64,000 nt of DNA, from assembly GCA_000773965.1 (NCBI GenBank), contig JRUP01000027.1:94521-158520 (forward strand). The letters are read 5' to 3'. A program made the position numbers and the translations under genes. Under the pieces are notes generated by a model, which was not told where the DNA came from, did not search any database, and was given only the letters and a program-made list of their open reading frames with translations. Positions 40,993 through 50,346 of this stretch are shown one piece after another (positions within the stretch are counted from its first letter, which is position 1; every line of letters starts with the position of its first letter). Origin of the DNA: Enterobacter cancerogenus (lineage in GTDB: Bacteria; Pseudomonadota; Gammaproteobacteria; Enterobacterales; Enterobacteriaceae).

Positions 40993-41400
40993 TTACAGCA
41001 GGAAATCGTCCAGTTGTTTGCCTTGTTCTTCAATCGCTTTTTTAATCACGGCTGGTGTACGACCCTGACCTGTCCAGGTACGGTTTTCACCATTTTCATC
41101 AACGTAAGAATACTTGGCAGGACGTGCAGCACGCTTGGTTTTTCCCGGTGCTTTGGTCTCAGAAAGTGCCTGTAACAATTCGTTTGGATCGATACCATCT
41201 GCAATCAGCATCTCACGGTATTGTTCAAGTTTGCGGTTACGTTCAGCATTTTCAGCCTGCGCGTGAGTTTCTTCTTCACGACGCTCATTGACGACAACCT
41301 CGAGTTTTTCCAGCATCTCTTCCAGTGTTTCCAGAGTGCATTCCCGAGCTTGCGCGCGCAATGTACGGATATTATTAAGAATTTTAAGTGCTTCGCTCAT
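40993..41400 (-). CDS. hns: Nucleoid-associated silencer H-NS
   Basis: Global xenogeneic silencer and nucleoid protein. The start at 41400 ([17 protein letters not shown]) follows AGGACA and gives 135 aa (E. coli 137). The N-terminal coiled-coil oligomerisation domain runs to about residue 80. The C-terminal DNA-binding domain has the AT-hook-like motif [13 protein letters not shown] longer frame from 41475 reads through the promoter and is rejected. It stands between galU and tdk, as in E. coli. Confidence 0.98.
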   Translation of the reverse strand: MSEALKILNNIRTLRAQARECTLETLEEMLEKLEVVVNERREEETHAQAENAERNRKLEQYREMLIADGIDPNELLQALSETKAPGKTKRAARPAKYSYVDENGENRTWTGQGRTPAVIKKAIEEQGKQLDDFLL

Positions 41401-41817
41401 TGTCCTAATCTCAAAATATAATAAATGGGAGTTGTTCTGCCGACTCATAATAGTGGGGCTAAAAAATAACTGCAATAGTCAGATTAAAAAGTAAAACGTT
41501 AAGTAAAAACCAGAAATCACATTGCATTACGGTTTACAAATATATTTACCGTTAACGCTTAGATCTGAAGCCTTGATTATCCGCGTTTGCCACCGTGACG
41601 TTGTGCTAATCCTTACACTTTGGCAGTAATAATGCTGAATAAATTCTCAGCATAGATTGTTCTTTGCCAAAAAGTGCTGTTTTAACGTCGATGATGAATC
41701 GCGTACCTGTAATTGTCGTTAATTTGAGCAAATGATAAAAATAATGCATCGCTACAGGTTTACTTGTTTATGGTAGACTGCGCGCCATCAGATTTGTGCT
41801 GCGATGAGATTCTGCAT
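41401..41817. other. hns-tdk intergenic region
   Basis: AT-rich 417-bp gap between divergent genes. It holds the hns promoter (listed) and the tdk promoter. H-NS autoregulation at such curved AT-rich DNA is known in E. coli. No additional gene is seen. Confidence 0.5.
41447..41475 (-). promoter_or_regulatory. hns promoter
   Basis: On the minus strand: -35 TTGCAG, 17-nt spacer, -10 TATTAT, giving a leader of about 40 nt to the hns ATG. Confidence 0.7.
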
Positions 41818-42438
41818 ATGGCCCAACTTTATTTTTATTACTCCGCGATGAACGCGGGTAAATCCACTGCTTTGCTTCAGTCCTCCTATAACTATCAGGA
41901 GCGCGGCATGCGCACTCTGGTGTATACCGCCGAGATTGATGACCGCTTTGGTGCGGGCAAGGTAAGCTCGCGGATTGGTCTTTCGTCTCCTGCTTTTTTA
42001 TATAACGCTGCGACACAATTAAATCAGGAAATAGCCAGGGAGCATGCGAAGCAACCGGTTCATTGTGTGCTGGTGGATGAGAGTCAGTTCCTGACACGTG
42101 AGCAGGTCAGGGCGTTATCGGATGTGGTCGACAATATGGATATTCCCGTATTGTGTTATGGATTACGCACTGATTTTCGCGGCGAGCTCTTTACCGGCAG
42201 TCAATATTTACTGGCATGGGCAGATAAACTGGTTGAGCTTAAAACCATCTGCCATTGCGGCCGTAAAGCCAGCATGGTATTGCGCCTTGATGCCAACGGT
42301 AAACCGTTCAGCGAAGGAGAGCAGGTGGTGATTGGCGGCAATGAGCGATATATTTCTGTCTGCCGTAAACACTATAAACAGGCGATTGATGAAGGATCGT
42401 TAAAAGCTATCTATGGTGCGCAATCTCCGCACGCTTGA
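41818..42438 (+). CDS. tdk: Thymidine kinase
   Basis: Salvage kinase phosphorylating thymidine (type II bacterial TK). The start at 41818 ([17 protein letters not shown]) gives 206 aa (E. coli 205); a longer frame from 41764 is not conserved. The P-loop is AMNAGKST (residues 10-17), the catalytic base Glu88 lies in VLVDESQFL, and zinc cysteines include CHCGRKA. It converges on adhE. Confidence 0.96.
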   Translation: MAQLYFYYSAMNAGKSTALLQSSYNYQERGMRTLVYTAEIDDRFGAGKVSSRIGLSSPAFLYNAATQLNQEIAREHAKQPVHCVLVDESQFLTREQVRALSDVVDNMDIPVLCYGLRTDFRGELFTGSQYLLAWADKLVELKTICHCGRKASMVLRLDANGKPFSEGEQVVIGGNERYISVCRKHYKQAIDEGSLKAIYGAQSPHA

Positions 42439-42451
42439 TTATTTAGCGATA

Positions 42452-42477
42452 AAAAAACCCGCCGCAGCGGGTTTTTT
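42452..42477. terminator. Bidirectional terminator, tdk / adhE
   Basis: AAAAAACCCGC-CGCA-GCGGGTTTTTT: 11-bp arms including A- and T-runs on both sides, between the convergent tdk and adhE. Confidence 0.9.
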
Positions 42478-42489
42478 GTTTTTCGCCGG

Positions 42490-45168
42490 TTAGGCTTTTT
42501 TGGTTTTTTTCTCGATTTTCACCGTTTTATCATCGGCGGCTTCAGCCACTGGGCCTTCAGCTTCAGAGAATTCGCGGCCATAGAAGGTATCCAGCATGAT
42601 TTGCTTCAATTCGGCAATCAGCGGATAACGCGGATTCGCACCGGTACACTGGTCATCAAACGCGTCGTCTGCCAGCTTATCGACTTTTGCCAGGAAATCG
42701 GCTTCCTGCACGCCAGCTTCACGGATAGAGGTTGGGATACCGAGTTGAGTTTTCATCTCTTCCAGCCATGCCAGCAGTTTTTCAATTTTCTGGGCAGTGC
42801 GGTCACCCTGTGCACTCAATCCAAGATGGTCGGCAATTTCAGCGTAGCGACGACGTGCCTGTGGGCGATCGTACTGACTGAAAGCTGTCTGCTTGGTTGG
42901 GTTGTCATTCGCGTTGTAACGGATGACGTTGCAAATCAGCAGGGCGTTGGCCAAACCGTGCGGAATGTGGAACTCCGAGCCCAGCTTATGCGCCATGGAG
43001 TGACACACACCGAGGAAGGCGTTGGCGAACGCGATACCAGCGATTGTTGCCGCATTATGCACACGTTCACGCGCCACTGGATTCTTCGCACCCTCACGAT
43101 AGCTGGCCGGCAGGTTCTCTTTCAGCAGTTTCAGCGCCTGCAGTGCCTGGCCATCAGAGTACTCATTAGCCAGCACAGAGACATAGGCTTCCAGTGAGTG
43201 AGTGACGGCATCCAGACCACCAAACGCACAGAGTGAACGCGGCATATCCATCACCAGGTTGGCATCCACAATCGCCATATCAGGCGTCAACGCATAGTCC
43301 GCTAACGGATATTTCTGGCCTGTCGCATCGTCAGTGACCACAGCAAACGGTGTAACTTCAGAACCGGTACCGGAAGTGGTGGTGATGGCCACCATGCGCG
43401 CTTTCACGCCCATTTTCGGGAACTTGTAGATACGTTTACGGATATCCATGAAACGCAGCGCCAGTTCTTCGAAGTGGGTTTCAGGATGTTCGTACATCAC
43501 CCACATGATTTTCGCGGCATCCATCGGCGAACCGCCGCCCAGGGCGATAATCACATCGGGTTTGAAGCTGTTCATCTGCTCAGCACCTTTACGTACGATG
43601 CTGAGTGTTGGGTCCGCTTCCACCTCAAAGAACACTTCAGTTTCGATGCCGTGCGCTTTTAACACGCGAGTGACTTGATCGGCATAGCCATTGTTAAACA
43701 GGAAGCGGTCAGTGACGATAAAGGCGCGTTTAGCACCGTCGGTCGCGACTTCTTCCAGGGCAATCGGCAGTGAACCACGACGGAAGTAGATAGACTTCGG
43801 AAGTTTATGCCACAACATATTTTCAGCTCGCTTGGCCACGGTTTTCTTGTTGATCAGGTGTTTAGGTCCGACGTTCTCAGAAATTGAGTTACCGCCCCAG
43901 GAACCACAGCCCAGCGTCAACGATGGCGCAAGTTTGAAGTTATACAGGTCGCCAATACCGCCTTGCGAAGCTGGTGTGTTAATCAGAATACGGGCGGTCT
44001 TCATTTTGTCGCCAAAGAAGTGCACGCGCTCGTGTTGGTTGTCCTGGTCAGTGTACAGGCAAGAGGTATGGCCGATACCGCCCATAGCCACCAGTTTTTC
44101 TGCTTTATCTACCGCGTCGTAATAATCTTTTGCGCGATACATCGCCAGGGTTGGCGACAGTTTTTCGTGGGCAAACGGTTCAGACTCATCCACCAGCTTC
44201 ACTTCACCGATGAGAATTTTGGTGGTCGCAGGGACGCTAATACCCGCCAGTTCAGCAATTTTTGCCGCAGGCTGACCCACGATAGCAGCATTCAGCGCAC
44301 CATTTTTCAGGATGATGTCCTGAATGGCTTTCAACTCTTTGCCCTGTAACAGATAGCCACCATGGCTGGCGAAACGCTCGCGAACCGCATCGTAGACCGA
44401 GTCCACCACGATGACTGACTGTTCTGATGCACAAATGACGCCGTTGTCGAAGGTTTTGGACATCAGGATAGAAGCGACAGCACGTTTGATATCGGCGGTT
44501 TCATCGATAACCACTGGCGTGTTACCCGCACCGACACCAATCGCTGGTTTACCAGAACTGTATGCAGCTTTCACCATGCCCGGGCCACCGGTGGCCAGAA
44601 TCAGGTTGATATCAGGGTGGTGCATCAGCTGGTTGGACAGCTCTACTGAAGGGACATCAATCCAGCCAATGATGTCTTTCGGCGCACCAGCCGCAATGGC
44701 GGCTTGCAACACAATGTCGGCTGCTTTGTTGGTGGCATCTTTGGCACGGGGATGTGGTGAGAAAATGATACCGTTACGGGTTTTTAAGCTGATCAGCGCT
44801 TTAAAGATGGCGGTAGAGGTTGGGTTAGTGGTTGGGACGATACCGCAAATCAGGCCAATTGGCTCAGCGATGGTGATAGTACCGAAGGTGTCATCTGTAT
44901 CCAGCACACCACAGGTTTTCTCATCTTTATAGGCGTTGTAGATATATTCAGAAGCGAAGTGGTTCTTGATCACTTTATCTTCAACGATACCCATGCCGGA
45001 CTCGGCGACGGCCATTTTGGCGAGAGGGATGCGGGCATCAGCAGCGGCGAGTGCAGCAGCGCGGAAAATGGTATCAACTTGTTCCTGACTAAAGTTGGCG
45101 TATTCACGCTGTGCCTTTTTAACACGCTCAACCAGTGCATTAAGTTCGGCAACATTTGTAACGGCCAT
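42490..45168 (-). CDS. adhE: Bifunctional acetaldehyde-CoA / alcohol dehydrogenase
   Basis: Fermentative enzyme reducing acetyl-CoA to ethanol via acetaldehyde; it forms spirosome filaments. It has 892 aa (E. coli 891). The N-terminal ALDH domain carries the catalytic Cys246 (NGVICASEQSV). The C-terminal iron-dependent ADH domain has the GGGSPMDAAK nucleotide loop and metal histidines in HSMAHKLGSEFHIPHGLAN. The Lys/Glu-rich tail is typical. AGGAGAG precedes the ATG. Upstream lie an FNR box and a long inverted repeat in the leader. Confidence 0.98.
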   Translation of the reverse strand: MAVTNVAELNALVERVKKAQREYANFSQEQVDTIFRAAALAAADARIPLAKMAVAESGMGIVEDKVIKNHFASEYIYNAYKDEKTCGVLDTDDTFGTITIAEPIGLICGIVPTTNPTSTAIFKALISLKTRNGIIFSPHPRAKDATNKAADIVLQAAIAAGAPKDIIGWIDVPSVELSNQLMHHPDINLILATGGPGMVKAAYSSGKPAIGVGAGNTPVVIDETADIKRAVASILMSKTFDNGVICASEQSVIVVDSVYDAVRERFASHGGYLLQGKELKAIQDIILKNGALNAAIVGQPAAKIAELAGISVPATTKILIGEVKLVDESEPFAHEKLSPTLAMYRAKDYYDAVDKAEKLVAMGGIGHTSCLYTDQDNQHERVHFFGDKMKTARILINTPASQGGIGDLYNFKLAPSLTLGCGSWGGNSISENVGPKHLINKKTVAKRAENMLWHKLPKSIYFRRGSLPIALEEVATDGAKRAFIVTDRFLFNNGYADQVTRVLKAHGIETEVFFEVEADPTLSIVRKGAEQMNSFKPDVIIALGGGSPMDAAKIMWVMYEHPETHFEELALRFMDIRKRIYKFPKMGVKARMVAITTTSGTGSEVTPFAVVTDDATGQKYPLADYALTPDMAIVDANLVMDMPRSLCAFGGLDAVTHSLEAYVSVLANEYSDGQALQALKLLKENLPASYREGAKNPVARERVHNAATIAGIAFANAFLGVCHSMAHKLGSEFHIPHGLANALLICNVIRYNANDNPTKQTAFSQYDRPQARRRYAEIADHLGLSAQGDRTAQKIEKLLAWLEEMKTQLGIPTSIREAGVQEADFLAKVDKLADDAFDDQCTGANPRYPLIAELKQIMLDTFYGREFSEAEGPVAEAADDKTVKIEKKTKKA

Positions 45169-45191
45169 AGTGCTCTCCTGAAGGAAGTTAA

Positions 45192-45290
45192 ACTCTTTTA
45201 GTAAGCAAGCCTGAGTCGGAAAGTATAGTCGCGCTATGCTTATACGTTGGTCAGAGTGGCAAGTTGATTGCCGTTGCTTACTAAAAGGGT
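45192..45290 (-). promoter_or_regulatory. Long inverted repeat in the adhE 5' leader
   Basis: Arms CTTTTAGTAAGCAA (45195-45208) and TTGCTTACTAAAAG (45274-45287) are a perfect 14-bp inverted repeat, extendable to about 18 bp with one G-U pair. The loop is 65 nt. The inner arm ends about 10 nt before the adhE Shine-Dalgarno, so folding could influence translation. E. coli adhE translation is known to need RNase III processing of its leader. Confidence 0.65.
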
Positions 45291-45365
45291 TTCCAGGATA
45301 AAACGCTTACTCATTTCGCAATAATTTCGATGGGGTAAGATTACCCCTGATGAGGTAGGCAAATT

Positions 45366-45379
45366 TTGATGTGGATCAA
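45366..45379. promoter_or_regulatory. FNR box upstream of adhE
   Basis: TTGATGTGGATCAA is a perfect TTGAT-N4-ATCAA FNR site, about 200 bp before the adhE start. adhE is induced anaerobically in E. coli, which fits. Confidence 0.75.
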
Positions 45380-45611
45380 TCCGGAGCCAAGCTGACACCT
45401 TTCAGCACCCACTTTAGCAACTAAAGTAACTCATTCGTTGGTTTTGGCTGACAGGGATAGGTCGGGTGATTGATGTCCCACTTCGCACAGATGAATCCAC
45501 TGGAAGTTAGCGGAAATAGCAGCATATATTTCCGCTTAACCCACTGGTTTTCCGCCCGGCTTATGCACTACATTAAGCGCGATTTGAAACACTACCTTCG
45601 TGGAGCTCACC

Positions 45612-46259
45612 GTGAACCCCGTGCTACTTGATTTTTCCGGCTACATTAAGTTTTTTGTCGGTTTATTTGCCCTGGTCAATCCCGTGGGGATCATTCCCGT
45701 GTTCATTAGCATGACCAGCTACCAGGCTGTCGCTGAGCGGAATAAAACCAACTTCACGGCAAATCTGGCTGTAGCGATCATTCTCTGGACCTCGCTGTTC
45801 CTCGGGGACGCTATTCTCCATCTCTTCGGCATCTCCATTGACTCATTCCGTATCGCTGGCGGCATTCTGGTGGTCACTATTGCAATGTCGATGATCAGCG
45901 GCAAGCTGGGCGAGGATAAGCAAAACAAGCAGGAAAAATCAGAGACCGCGATTCGTGAAAGTATTGGTGTGGTGCCGCTGGCTTTACCTTTAATGGCCGG
46001 GCCGGGTGCCATCAGTTCGACTATCGTCTGGAGCACGCGTTACCACAGCTGGATAAACCTGCTCGGTTTCACTGTCGCCATTGCGATTTTTGCTTTCTGT
46101 TGCTGGTTACTGTTCCGGGCTGCCCCTTTGATGGTGCGCATCTTAGGGCAAACAGGCATTAACGTGATTACGCGTATCATGGGTCTGCTATTAATGGCGC
46201 TGGGTATTGAGTTTGTTGTCACCGGCATGAAAGCGATATTCCCGGGTTTACTGAATTAA
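45612..46259 (+). CDS. ychE: MarC-family membrane protein YchE
   Basis: Inner-membrane protein of the MarC/UPF0056 family with six predicted membrane helices; the function is unknown. The GTG at 45612 has GGAG seven bases upstream and gives 215 aa, the exact E. coli length; an earlier GTG at 45600 is too close to the same site. Hallmarks are FALVNPVGIIPVFISMT, LPLMAGPGAIS and the C-terminal RIMGLLLMALGIEF. Confidence 0.93.
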   Translation: MNPVLLDFSGYIKFFVGLFALVNPVGIIPVFISMTSYQAVAERNKTNFTANLAVAIILWTSLFLGDAILHLFGISIDSFRIAGGILVVTIAMSMISGKLGEDKQNKQEKSETAIRESIGVVPLALPLMAGPGAISSTIVWSTRYHSWINLLGFTVAIAIFAFCCWLLFRAAPLMVRILGQTGINVITRIMGLLLMALGIEFVVTGMKAIFPGLLN

Positions 46260-46833
46260 TCAGGCTGAATTTTCAGTCAAAAAATAACTTCTGCGATCCA
46301 TATTGGTGCGATGGGTGATTTTTTTGCACCAATATGGTGAAGTTATTCGCCTTGCTTAAAATGATCAGGCTATCATCACTTTTGCTACTACATTCCCTCT
46401 CTTCGCCAATTCATCAACATATATATGTGACAATTATCACAGTATATTTCACTGCCTAATTGATTTTATCCAGTAACTATTCGGATGTTTTATCGTTTCA
46501 AATAACGTTTCATATTGTTTGTCTAAAGATTGCCAGTGTTAACTGCAAAATAGAGAGTTGAAAGTTCTTTTTGGCGAAAATTACGACCAATATCTGATTT
46601 ATGACTTATAAAACATAGAATTGAATAATATTTTAGGGTGAAAATTAACACTTCTCCTGAGGCGATCTACATGATAAAAGAGAATTAGCTAACATTTTTG
46701 CTGTTTAGCTTTGGCGTGCGGGCATCGGTTCTGATAATTTTCGGCTCATCACAAATTTTTTTCCTGTTAGCGACAAATGTGTACGCTTCTTGCTTACTCG
46801 CTATCAGGTTTTATTTAAGGTTGATATTTGTTG
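46260..46833. other. ychE-oppA1 intergenic region
   Basis: This very AT-rich 574-bp gap holds a large palindrome (46284-46346, listed) and presumably the opp promoter. A 69-codon hydrophobic frame starting at 46698 runs into the oppA1 gene out of frame and has no ribosome-binding site, so it is not called. Confidence 0.5.
46284..46346. repeat. Two-arm palindrome downstream of ychE
   Basis: Outer arms ATAACTTC / GAAGTTAT and inner arms CCATATTGGTGC / GCACCAATATGG, all perfect, separated by a 6-nt/1-nt bulge and a 16-nt T-rich loop. It is 63 bp in all. The T-run lies inside the loop rather than after the stem, so it does not look like a normal terminator. Confidence 0.75.
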
Positions 46834-48468
46834 ATGAAAAGCATGGTAGCGAAAAAGGCTGCGCGCACGTCTCTGGCGCTTTGTCTGGCAGGTTTTATCT
46901 CTCATAGTCAGGCTGCTGAAATCCCGGCAGGGACGCAATTATCAGCAACACAGCGCATTGTCATCAATAACGGTAGTGAAGTGTCCTCGCTCGATCCGCA
47001 AAAAACGGAAGGGGTGCCTGAATCCAATGTCATCCGCAATTTGCTGGAGGGGCTGGTTGAGACCGATAACAATGGTCAGATTGTGCCTGGCGTCGCAGTG
47101 CAGTGGAGTAACCAGCAGGGGCGTATTTGGAACTTCACCCTGCGTGAAGATGCGCGCTGGAGCAACGGTGACCCCGTCACCGCACAAGATTTTGTCTACA
47201 GCTGGCAGCGCCTGGCCGATCCGAAAACAGCTTCACCCTATGCCAGCTATTTGCAGGCGGCGCATCTCGCCGGTATCGACGCCATTCTGGCAGGCAAAGC
47301 CTCGCCGGATTCACTGGGCGTGAAAGCGATTGATGCGCACCACCTCGAAGTGACACTCACTGAGCCTGTTCCCTATTTTATCGATATGCTGGCACACACC
47401 TCGATGAAGCCAGTGTACCGTGCGGCGATTGAAAAATTCGGCGAGCAGTGGACGCAACCGCAGAATTATGTGGGAAATGGTGCTTATACGCTGGCTGATT
47501 GGGTGGTGAATGAAAAGATTGTCCTGAAGCGTAATCCGCAATATTGGGATAATGCGCGCAGCGTGATTGATGAGGGCGTTTTTCTGCCGATTAGCTCCGA
47601 GAACAGTGATATCAATCGCTATCGCAGCGGTGGCACAGATATGACCAACAGCGTGGTGCCACCGGATTTATTCAAGAAGTTGCAGCAGGATTTAGGTAAT
47701 CAGGTCAAAGTCAGCCCTGTACTCTGCACCTTCTACTATGAAATGAACAACAAAAAGGCGCCGTTCGATGATGCAAGAGTCCGTACAGCCCTGAAGCTGA
47801 CGCTTGATCGTGACATCATCGCCGACAAGATCATGGGGCAGGGGCAGATCTCCGCCTATGCGCTGACGCCGCCATTTACGCACGGCATCTCGCCTGAAGC
47901 CCCTGCCTGGTCGAAGCAAACCCAGGCCGAACGTAACGCCAGTGCCAAACAACTGCTGGCCGATGCCGGTTTTAATGCTCAGCACCCGCTGCGTTTCACG
48001 TTGTTGTATAACACCTCTGAGCAGAATAAACGGCAGGCTATCGCCGCCGCCTCGATGTGGCAAAAGAACCTCGGTGCCGAGGTGACGCTACAAAATCAGG
48101 AGTGGAAAACGCTGCTGGAGACGCGTCATCAGGCGCAATACGATGTGGTGCGTGCCACCTGGTGCTCGGACTATAACGAGCCCTCAACCTTCCTCAATAT
48201 GCTGCTGAGTGGTTCCTCGATTAACACCGCGTTCTATCACAGCGATGCCTTCGATAAATTGATGGCGCAAACTCTGACGGCTGCCGATAACACACAGCGT
48301 GCCGCATTGTATCAGCAGGCGGAAGCGCAGCTGGATACGGACTCACCCATCGTGCCGGTTTACTATCGGGTCAGCGTGCGTCTGGTGAAACCCTGGGTAG
48401 GCGGTTTTACCGGTAAAGATCCGCAGGATATGCTGGCATTGAAATACTATTACATAAAGAAACATTGA
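46834..48468 (+). CDS. Oligopeptide-binding protein OppA paralogue 1
   Basis: Periplasmic substrate-binding protein of an oligopeptide ABC transporter (SBP family 5), 544 aa. The signal peptide (MKSMVAKKAARTSLALCLAG...) is cleaved near SQAAEIP. Binding-site residues of OppA are kept in the segment RATWCSDYNEPSTFLN, and the body aligns along its full length with the next gene, closer to OppA than to MppA. The start is ambiguous: ATG 46834 or TTG 46828, the latter better spaced from AAGG. It lies directly before oppA and so is a tandem duplicate. Confidence 0.88.
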   Translation: MKSMVAKKAARTSLALCLAGFISHSQAAEIPAGTQLSATQRIVINNGSEVSSLDPQKTEGVPESNVIRNLLEGLVETDNNGQIVPGVAVQWSNQQGRIWNFTLREDARWSNGDPVTAQDFVYSWQRLADPKTASPYASYLQAAHLAGIDAILAGKASPDSLGVKAIDAHHLEVTLTEPVPYFIDMLAHTSMKPVYRAAIEKFGEQWTQPQNYVGNGAYTLADWVVNEKIVLKRNPQYWDNARSVIDEGVFLPISSENSDINRYRSGGTDMTNSVVPPDLFKKLQQDLGNQVKVSPVLCTFYYEMNNKKAPFDDARVRTALKLTLDRDIIADKIMGQGQISAYALTPPFTHGISPEAPAWSKQTQAERNASAKQLLADAGFNAQHPLRFTLLYNTSEQNKRQAIAAASMWQKNLGAEVTLQNQEWKTLLETRHQAQYDVVRATWCSDYNEPSTFLNMLLSGSSINTAFYHSDAFDKLMAQTLTAADNTQRAALYQQAEAQLDTDSPIVPVYYRVSVRLVKPWVGGFTGKDPQDMLALKYYYIKKH

Positions 48469-48627
48469 GTAATGTGTGGAACCGGCGCTACAGTCGGACG
48501 GCACATTAACGTGGTAAACCCTGAAGGGTGGTAGTGGTCTCTGTTCAGACAGGCAGAGATCTCCCGGAAACGGGGTACGCCGGGCGGTTAACTGACCCGG
48601 TGACGATAATAAAACTGGAGCTAAGTA

Positions 48628-50265
48628 ATGAACAACATCACGAAAAAAAGCCTGATTGCCGCAGGCGTTCTTGCAGCAATCGGCGCGCTGGCAGGGAATG
48701 CCGCATTGGCCGCAGTGCCAGCAGGCGTTGAATTGGCAGCAAAACAGGAGCTGGTACGTGGTAATGGCGATGAAGTGCAATCGCTTGACCCGCATAAAAT
48801 TGAAGGCGTGCCGGAAGACAACATCGCACGCGATCTCTACGAAGGTCTGATCATCAGCGACAGCGATGGCAAACCGATTCCGGGCGTGGCAGAAAGCTGG
48901 GAAAACAAAGATTTTAAAGTCTGGACTTTCCATCTGCGTAAAAACGCTAAATGGTCCAATGGCGAGCCGGTCACGGCACAAGATTTCGTCTACAGCTGGG
49001 AGCGTTTAGTCGATCCTAAAACTGCTTCTCCTTACGCCAGCTATCCGCAATACGGCCACATCCTGAATGTCGATGACATCATCGCCGGTAAAAAACCGAT
49101 CACCGATCTGGGTGTGAAAGCCATTGATGACCATACGCTGGAAGTGACCCTCAGCGAGCCGGTTCCTTACTTCTACAAGCTGCTGATCAACTCCGTGATG
49201 TCACCTGTATATAAGCCTGCTATCGATAAGTTTGGCGATCAGTGGACGCAGCCACAAAACTGGGTGGGCAACGGTGCTTTTAAACTGGAATCACACGTCA
49301 TCAACGAACGTGTCACCATCGTACGTAACCCGGAATATTGGGATAACGCGCACACCGTACTGAACAAAGTGACCTTCCTGCCGATCAACTCAGAAGTCAG
49401 TGACGTGAACCGTTACTTCTCTGAGAACGGTAGCGACATCACCTATAACAACATGCCGATCGAGCTGTTCAAAAAACTGCAGCGCGACAATGGCAAAGAG
49501 TTGATGGTGAAACCGTATCTCTGCACCTACTACTATGAAATCAACAACCAGAAAGCGCCATTCACCGATCCGCGCGTGCGTACTGCGCTGAAACTGGGTC
49601 TGGATCGCGACATCATGGTGAATAAGGTGCTGGCGCAGGGTCAGTTACCGGCGTACAGCTTTACCCCGCCAGCCACCGACGGCATGGAATTGCTACCGCC
49701 AGACTGGTTCAAATGGGATCAGAACAAGCGTAACGAAGAAGCGAAAAAACTGCTGGCTGAGGCAGGTTACACGGCTGATAAGCCACTGACCTTCAACCTG
49801 CTGTACAACACCTCAGATCTGCATAAGAAACTGGCTATCGCCGCGTCTTCGATCTGGAAAAAGAACATTGGCGTGAACATCAAGCTGGAGAATCAGGAGT
49901 GGAAAACCTTCCTGGATACCCGTCATCAGGGTAACTTTGATGTTTCTCGTGCGGCCTGGTGTGCAGACTATAACGAGCCAACCTCGTTCCTGAACATCAT
50001 GCTGTCAGACAGCAGCAGTAACACCTCGCACTATAAGAGCGCAGACTTCGATAAAGTGATCCACGATGCGGTGAAAGCGGTAGACGATAAAGCCCGTGTC
50101 GCGGATTACCAGAAAGCTGAGCAGATTCTGGATAAAGACAGCACCATCGTGCCGGTTTACTACTACGTGAATGCGCGTCTGGTGAAACCGTACGTGGGCG
50201 GTTACACCGGCAATGACCCGCTGGATAAAACCCTCGATAAAAACCTGTATATCATTAAACATTAA
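48628..50265 (+). CDS. oppA: Oligopeptide-binding protein OppA
   Basis: Periplasmic receptor of the Opp importer, 545 aa. The signal peptide (MNNITKKSLIAAGVLAAIGA...) ends near NAALAAVP. Conserved OppA motifs include SLDPHKIEGVPE, NGAFKLESHVINE, CTYYYEINNQKAPF and WCADYNEPTSFLN with the peptide-terminus-binding acidic residue. It is followed by a hairpin with a T-run before oppB, which would make oppA the most abundant product of the operon. A long leader (about 160 nt) separates it from paralogue 1. Confidence 0.97.
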   Translation: MNNITKKSLIAAGVLAAIGALAGNAALAAVPAGVELAAKQELVRGNGDEVQSLDPHKIEGVPEDNIARDLYEGLIISDSDGKPIPGVAESWENKDFKVWTFHLRKNAKWSNGEPVTAQDFVYSWERLVDPKTASPYASYPQYGHILNVDDIIAGKKPITDLGVKAIDDHTLEVTLSEPVPYFYKLLINSVMSPVYKPAIDKFGDQWTQPQNWVGNGAFKLESHVINERVTIVRNPEYWDNAHTVLNKVTFLPINSEVSDVNRYFSENGSDITYNNMPIELFKKLQRDNGKELMVKPYLCTYYYEINNQKAPFTDPRVRTALKLGLDRDIMVNKVLAQGQLPAYSFTPPATDGMELLPPDWFKWDQNKRNEEAKKLLAEAGYTADKPLTFNLLYNTSDLHKKLAIAASSIWKKNIGVNIKLENQEWKTFLDTRHQGNFDVSRAAWCADYNEPTSFLNIMLSDSSSNTSHYKSADFDKVIHDAVKAVDDKARVADYQKAEQILDKDSTIVPVYYYVNARLVKPYVGGYTGNDPLDKTLDKNLYIIKH

Positions 50266-50287
50266 TAGCACTCAGGCTATCGACAGT

Positions 50288-50312
50288 GGCGGCGCTGTAG
50301 CGCCGCCTTTTT
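50288..50312 (+). terminator. Intraoperonic terminator/attenuator, oppA-oppB
   Basis: Perfect 8-bp GC-only stem GGCGGCGC / GCGCCGCC with a TGTA loop and TTTTT, between oppA and oppB. It should reduce transcription of oppBCDF relative to oppA. Confidence 0.85.
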
Positions 50313-50346
50313 GACTTTGTGAAGCAACAGCCTGGTAGGTACGGCA

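Larger units (their letters stand above)
45169..45611. other. adhE-ychE intergenic region
   Basis: This 443-bp gap holds the adhE leader and promoter region, with the 18-nt inverted repeat (45192-45290) and an FNR box (45366-45379), and the ychE promoter. E. coli adhE likewise has a long structured leader. Confidence 0.6.

Noticed and set aside
46284-46346. ychE palindrome as an intrinsic terminator
   Set aside because: The only T-run is inside the loop; neither strand has T-residues after the stem.
46698-46907. 69-aa hydrophobic frame upstream of the first oppA
   Set aside because: It has no ribosome-binding site, overlaps the oppA paralogue out of frame and its composition reflects the AT-rich DNA.
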